DNA of 8,245 bases, from positions 1-8,245 of the forward strand of contig CAYLOC010000151.1 in assembly GCA_964385195.1 (NCBI GenBank). The letters are read 5' to 3'. Positions within the stretch are counted from its first letter, which is position 1; every line of letters starts with the position of its first letter. The stretch comes from CAYLOC01 sp964385195 (GTDB lineage: Bacteria; Actinomycetota; Actinomycetes; Propionibacteriales; Nocardioidaceae). Position numbers and translations under genes: made by a program. Positions 7,664-8,245 of this stretch are shown in pieces. The notes under the pieces were generated by a model that worked only from the letters and a program-made list of their open reading frames with translations, did no database searches and was not told the origin of the DNA.

Positions 7664-8245
7664 CAGAAAGCTCCTCGATACTGGCGGCGGCCCCGTCGTT
7701 CGAGCTCATCGACCACGCGTTGTTCGATGCGACGGACCACCTCATCGACGATGTCGTCCAACTCCGGGTTGGCTGCGACCTCCGGCTGCTGCGGCTGGGG
7801 GTGTTCGTGACCACCTCGTCGGTGCTCAGTGAACGATCCTCCAGCGGGTGAACCGGGTACGCCGACAGGGGCGACCCCCGCGTGCCACCGTCGGATCACC
7901 TCGCCGTGCCCTCCACTCGGGATGCCTGGTGTGGCGGACATCTGCGCTCCTTCTGGTCCGGCTGGGTGGGTGCTGCCGCTTGTCGCTCCACTGCCGTGAC
8001 CCTGGCCATGCTGTGTTCCGGTGCCTGAGACACGGTGGGCGCGATCGGCGCGGAACAGCGCCGCAGTGGATTCGGCCAGTGAGCGGGGGCGATCTCGCCT
8101 TGACGACGCTGCGGGCGCCGACGGCGTTCGCCTGATGGTGCTACCCGCACCAGGTGCTGCGGTGGCTGGTCGGGCGCCGGCGCTTCCCCGCGGCGGCATC
8201 ACCGTCAGGCCCGGAGGCAGCGCCGTGGTACGTCGTACCGTCGAT
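7663..8245 (-). CDS. Pro/Ala/Gly-rich eCIS-associated protein with charged C-terminal helix (partial at window edge)
   Basis: An open frame with no stop from the window edge to 7663, so the N-terminus probably lies outside; the visible part is about 194 residues. It is low-complexity, rich in Ala, Gly, Pro and Arg, with short related motifs near its start (TVRRTTALPP, STIRRTPSAP). It ends in an amphipathic charged helix (ELDDIVDEVVRRIEQRVVDELERRGRR) and YRGAF. From memory, actinomycete eCIS clusters often have a long disordered protein with 'VRRxP' motifs and an 'ELERRG...GxF' end at this position, just before the LysM gene; its function is not known to me. A shorter form is possible: the ATG at 7941 (92 residues, starting MSATPG) has a clear AAGGAG upstream. 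An in-frame GTG at 8202 and ATG at 8199 are also possible. The stop overlaps the LysM start by one base. Confidence 0.6.
   Translation of the reverse strand, partial: STVRRTTALPPGLTVMPPRGSAGARPATAAPGAGSTIRRTPSAPAASSRRDRPRSLAESTAALFRADRAHRVSGTGTQHGQGHGSGATSGSTHPAGPEGAQMSATPGIPSGGHGEVIRRWHAGVAPVGVPGSPAGGSFTEHRRGGHEHPQPQQPEVAANPELDDIVDEVVRRIEQRVVDELERRGRRQYRGAF
7671..7676 (-). promoter_or_regulatory. Shine-Dalgarno for the LysM tube-initiator gene
   Basis: GAGGAG on the minus strand lies seven bases before the ATG at 7663, inside the last codons of the upstream gene. It supports the chosen LysM start. Confidence 0.7.
7947..7952 (-). promoter_or_regulatory. Internal Shine-Dalgarno that may set a shorter start at 7941
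   Basis: The minus strand reads AAGGAG five bases before an in-frame ATG at 7941. It is a better ribosome binding site than any seen before the GTG at 8202 or the ATG at 8199, so the 92-residue protein may be made alone, or in addition to a longer form. Confidence 0.5.

Noticed and set aside
7896..8150. Alternative minus-strand frame of 84 codons overlapping the Pro-rich protein
   Set aside because: Arg/Pro/Gln-rich, no stop-start coupling with the next gene, no recognisable content; the other frame leads to the coupled stop at 7663.

Overview
The window looks like a high-GC actinomycete chromosome. The evidence is strongly GC-biased third codon positions, a GTG start, and a DUF222/13E12-type HNH protein whose C-terminal signature (residues near 'GNLAPLSRRHHRVKT' and 'LVDPTGTRRLN') resembles copies common in Nocardioidaceae-like genomes. 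That taxonomic guess rests on memory of the family, not on a search. Every supported gene is on the minus strand, so transcription runs from high to low coordinates.

From about 8245 down to 2135 lies the baseplate and spike part of a contractile injection system of the extracellular or cytoplasmic (eCIS; Afp/PVC/Streptomyces-CIS) type. In transcription order it holds: a Pro/Ala/Gly-rich protein that probably continues past the window edge and ends in a charged helix (7663-8245); a LysM tube-initiator protein (7004-7663, Afp7/Cis7-like); a VgrG/gpD-gp5 spike (5211-7007, Afp8/Cis8-like); a gp25 baseplate wedge protein with its EPR motif (4731-5210, Afp9/Cis9-like); a baseplate J-like wedge protein (2728-4734, Afp11/Cis11-like); and a P2 gpI-like tail protein (2135-2731). 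Neighbouring genes overlap by 1 or 4 bases or abut directly, so this is one tightly coupled translational unit. Sheath, tube, cap and AAA+ ATPase genes are not in the window; they would be expected beyond its right-hand end.

The last gene of the unit (1608-2138) is the most interesting. It encodes a small protein with two Cys4 zinc ribbons, a Pro-Glu repeat spacer and one C-terminal transmembrane helix. It overlaps the gpI-like gene by four bases and has the strongest Shine-Dalgarno sequence seen here. It is a candidate membrane anchor or adaptor for the injection machine.

At the left edge (16-1554), after a 53-base gap, is a DUF222/HNH endonuclease-family gene on the same strand. It probably marks the end of the injection-system locus and belongs to a dispersed, often multicopy family, rather than being part of the machine. 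No RNA genes, CRISPR arrays, insertion sequences or convincing promoters were found. There is no gene-free stretch longer than 300 bases.
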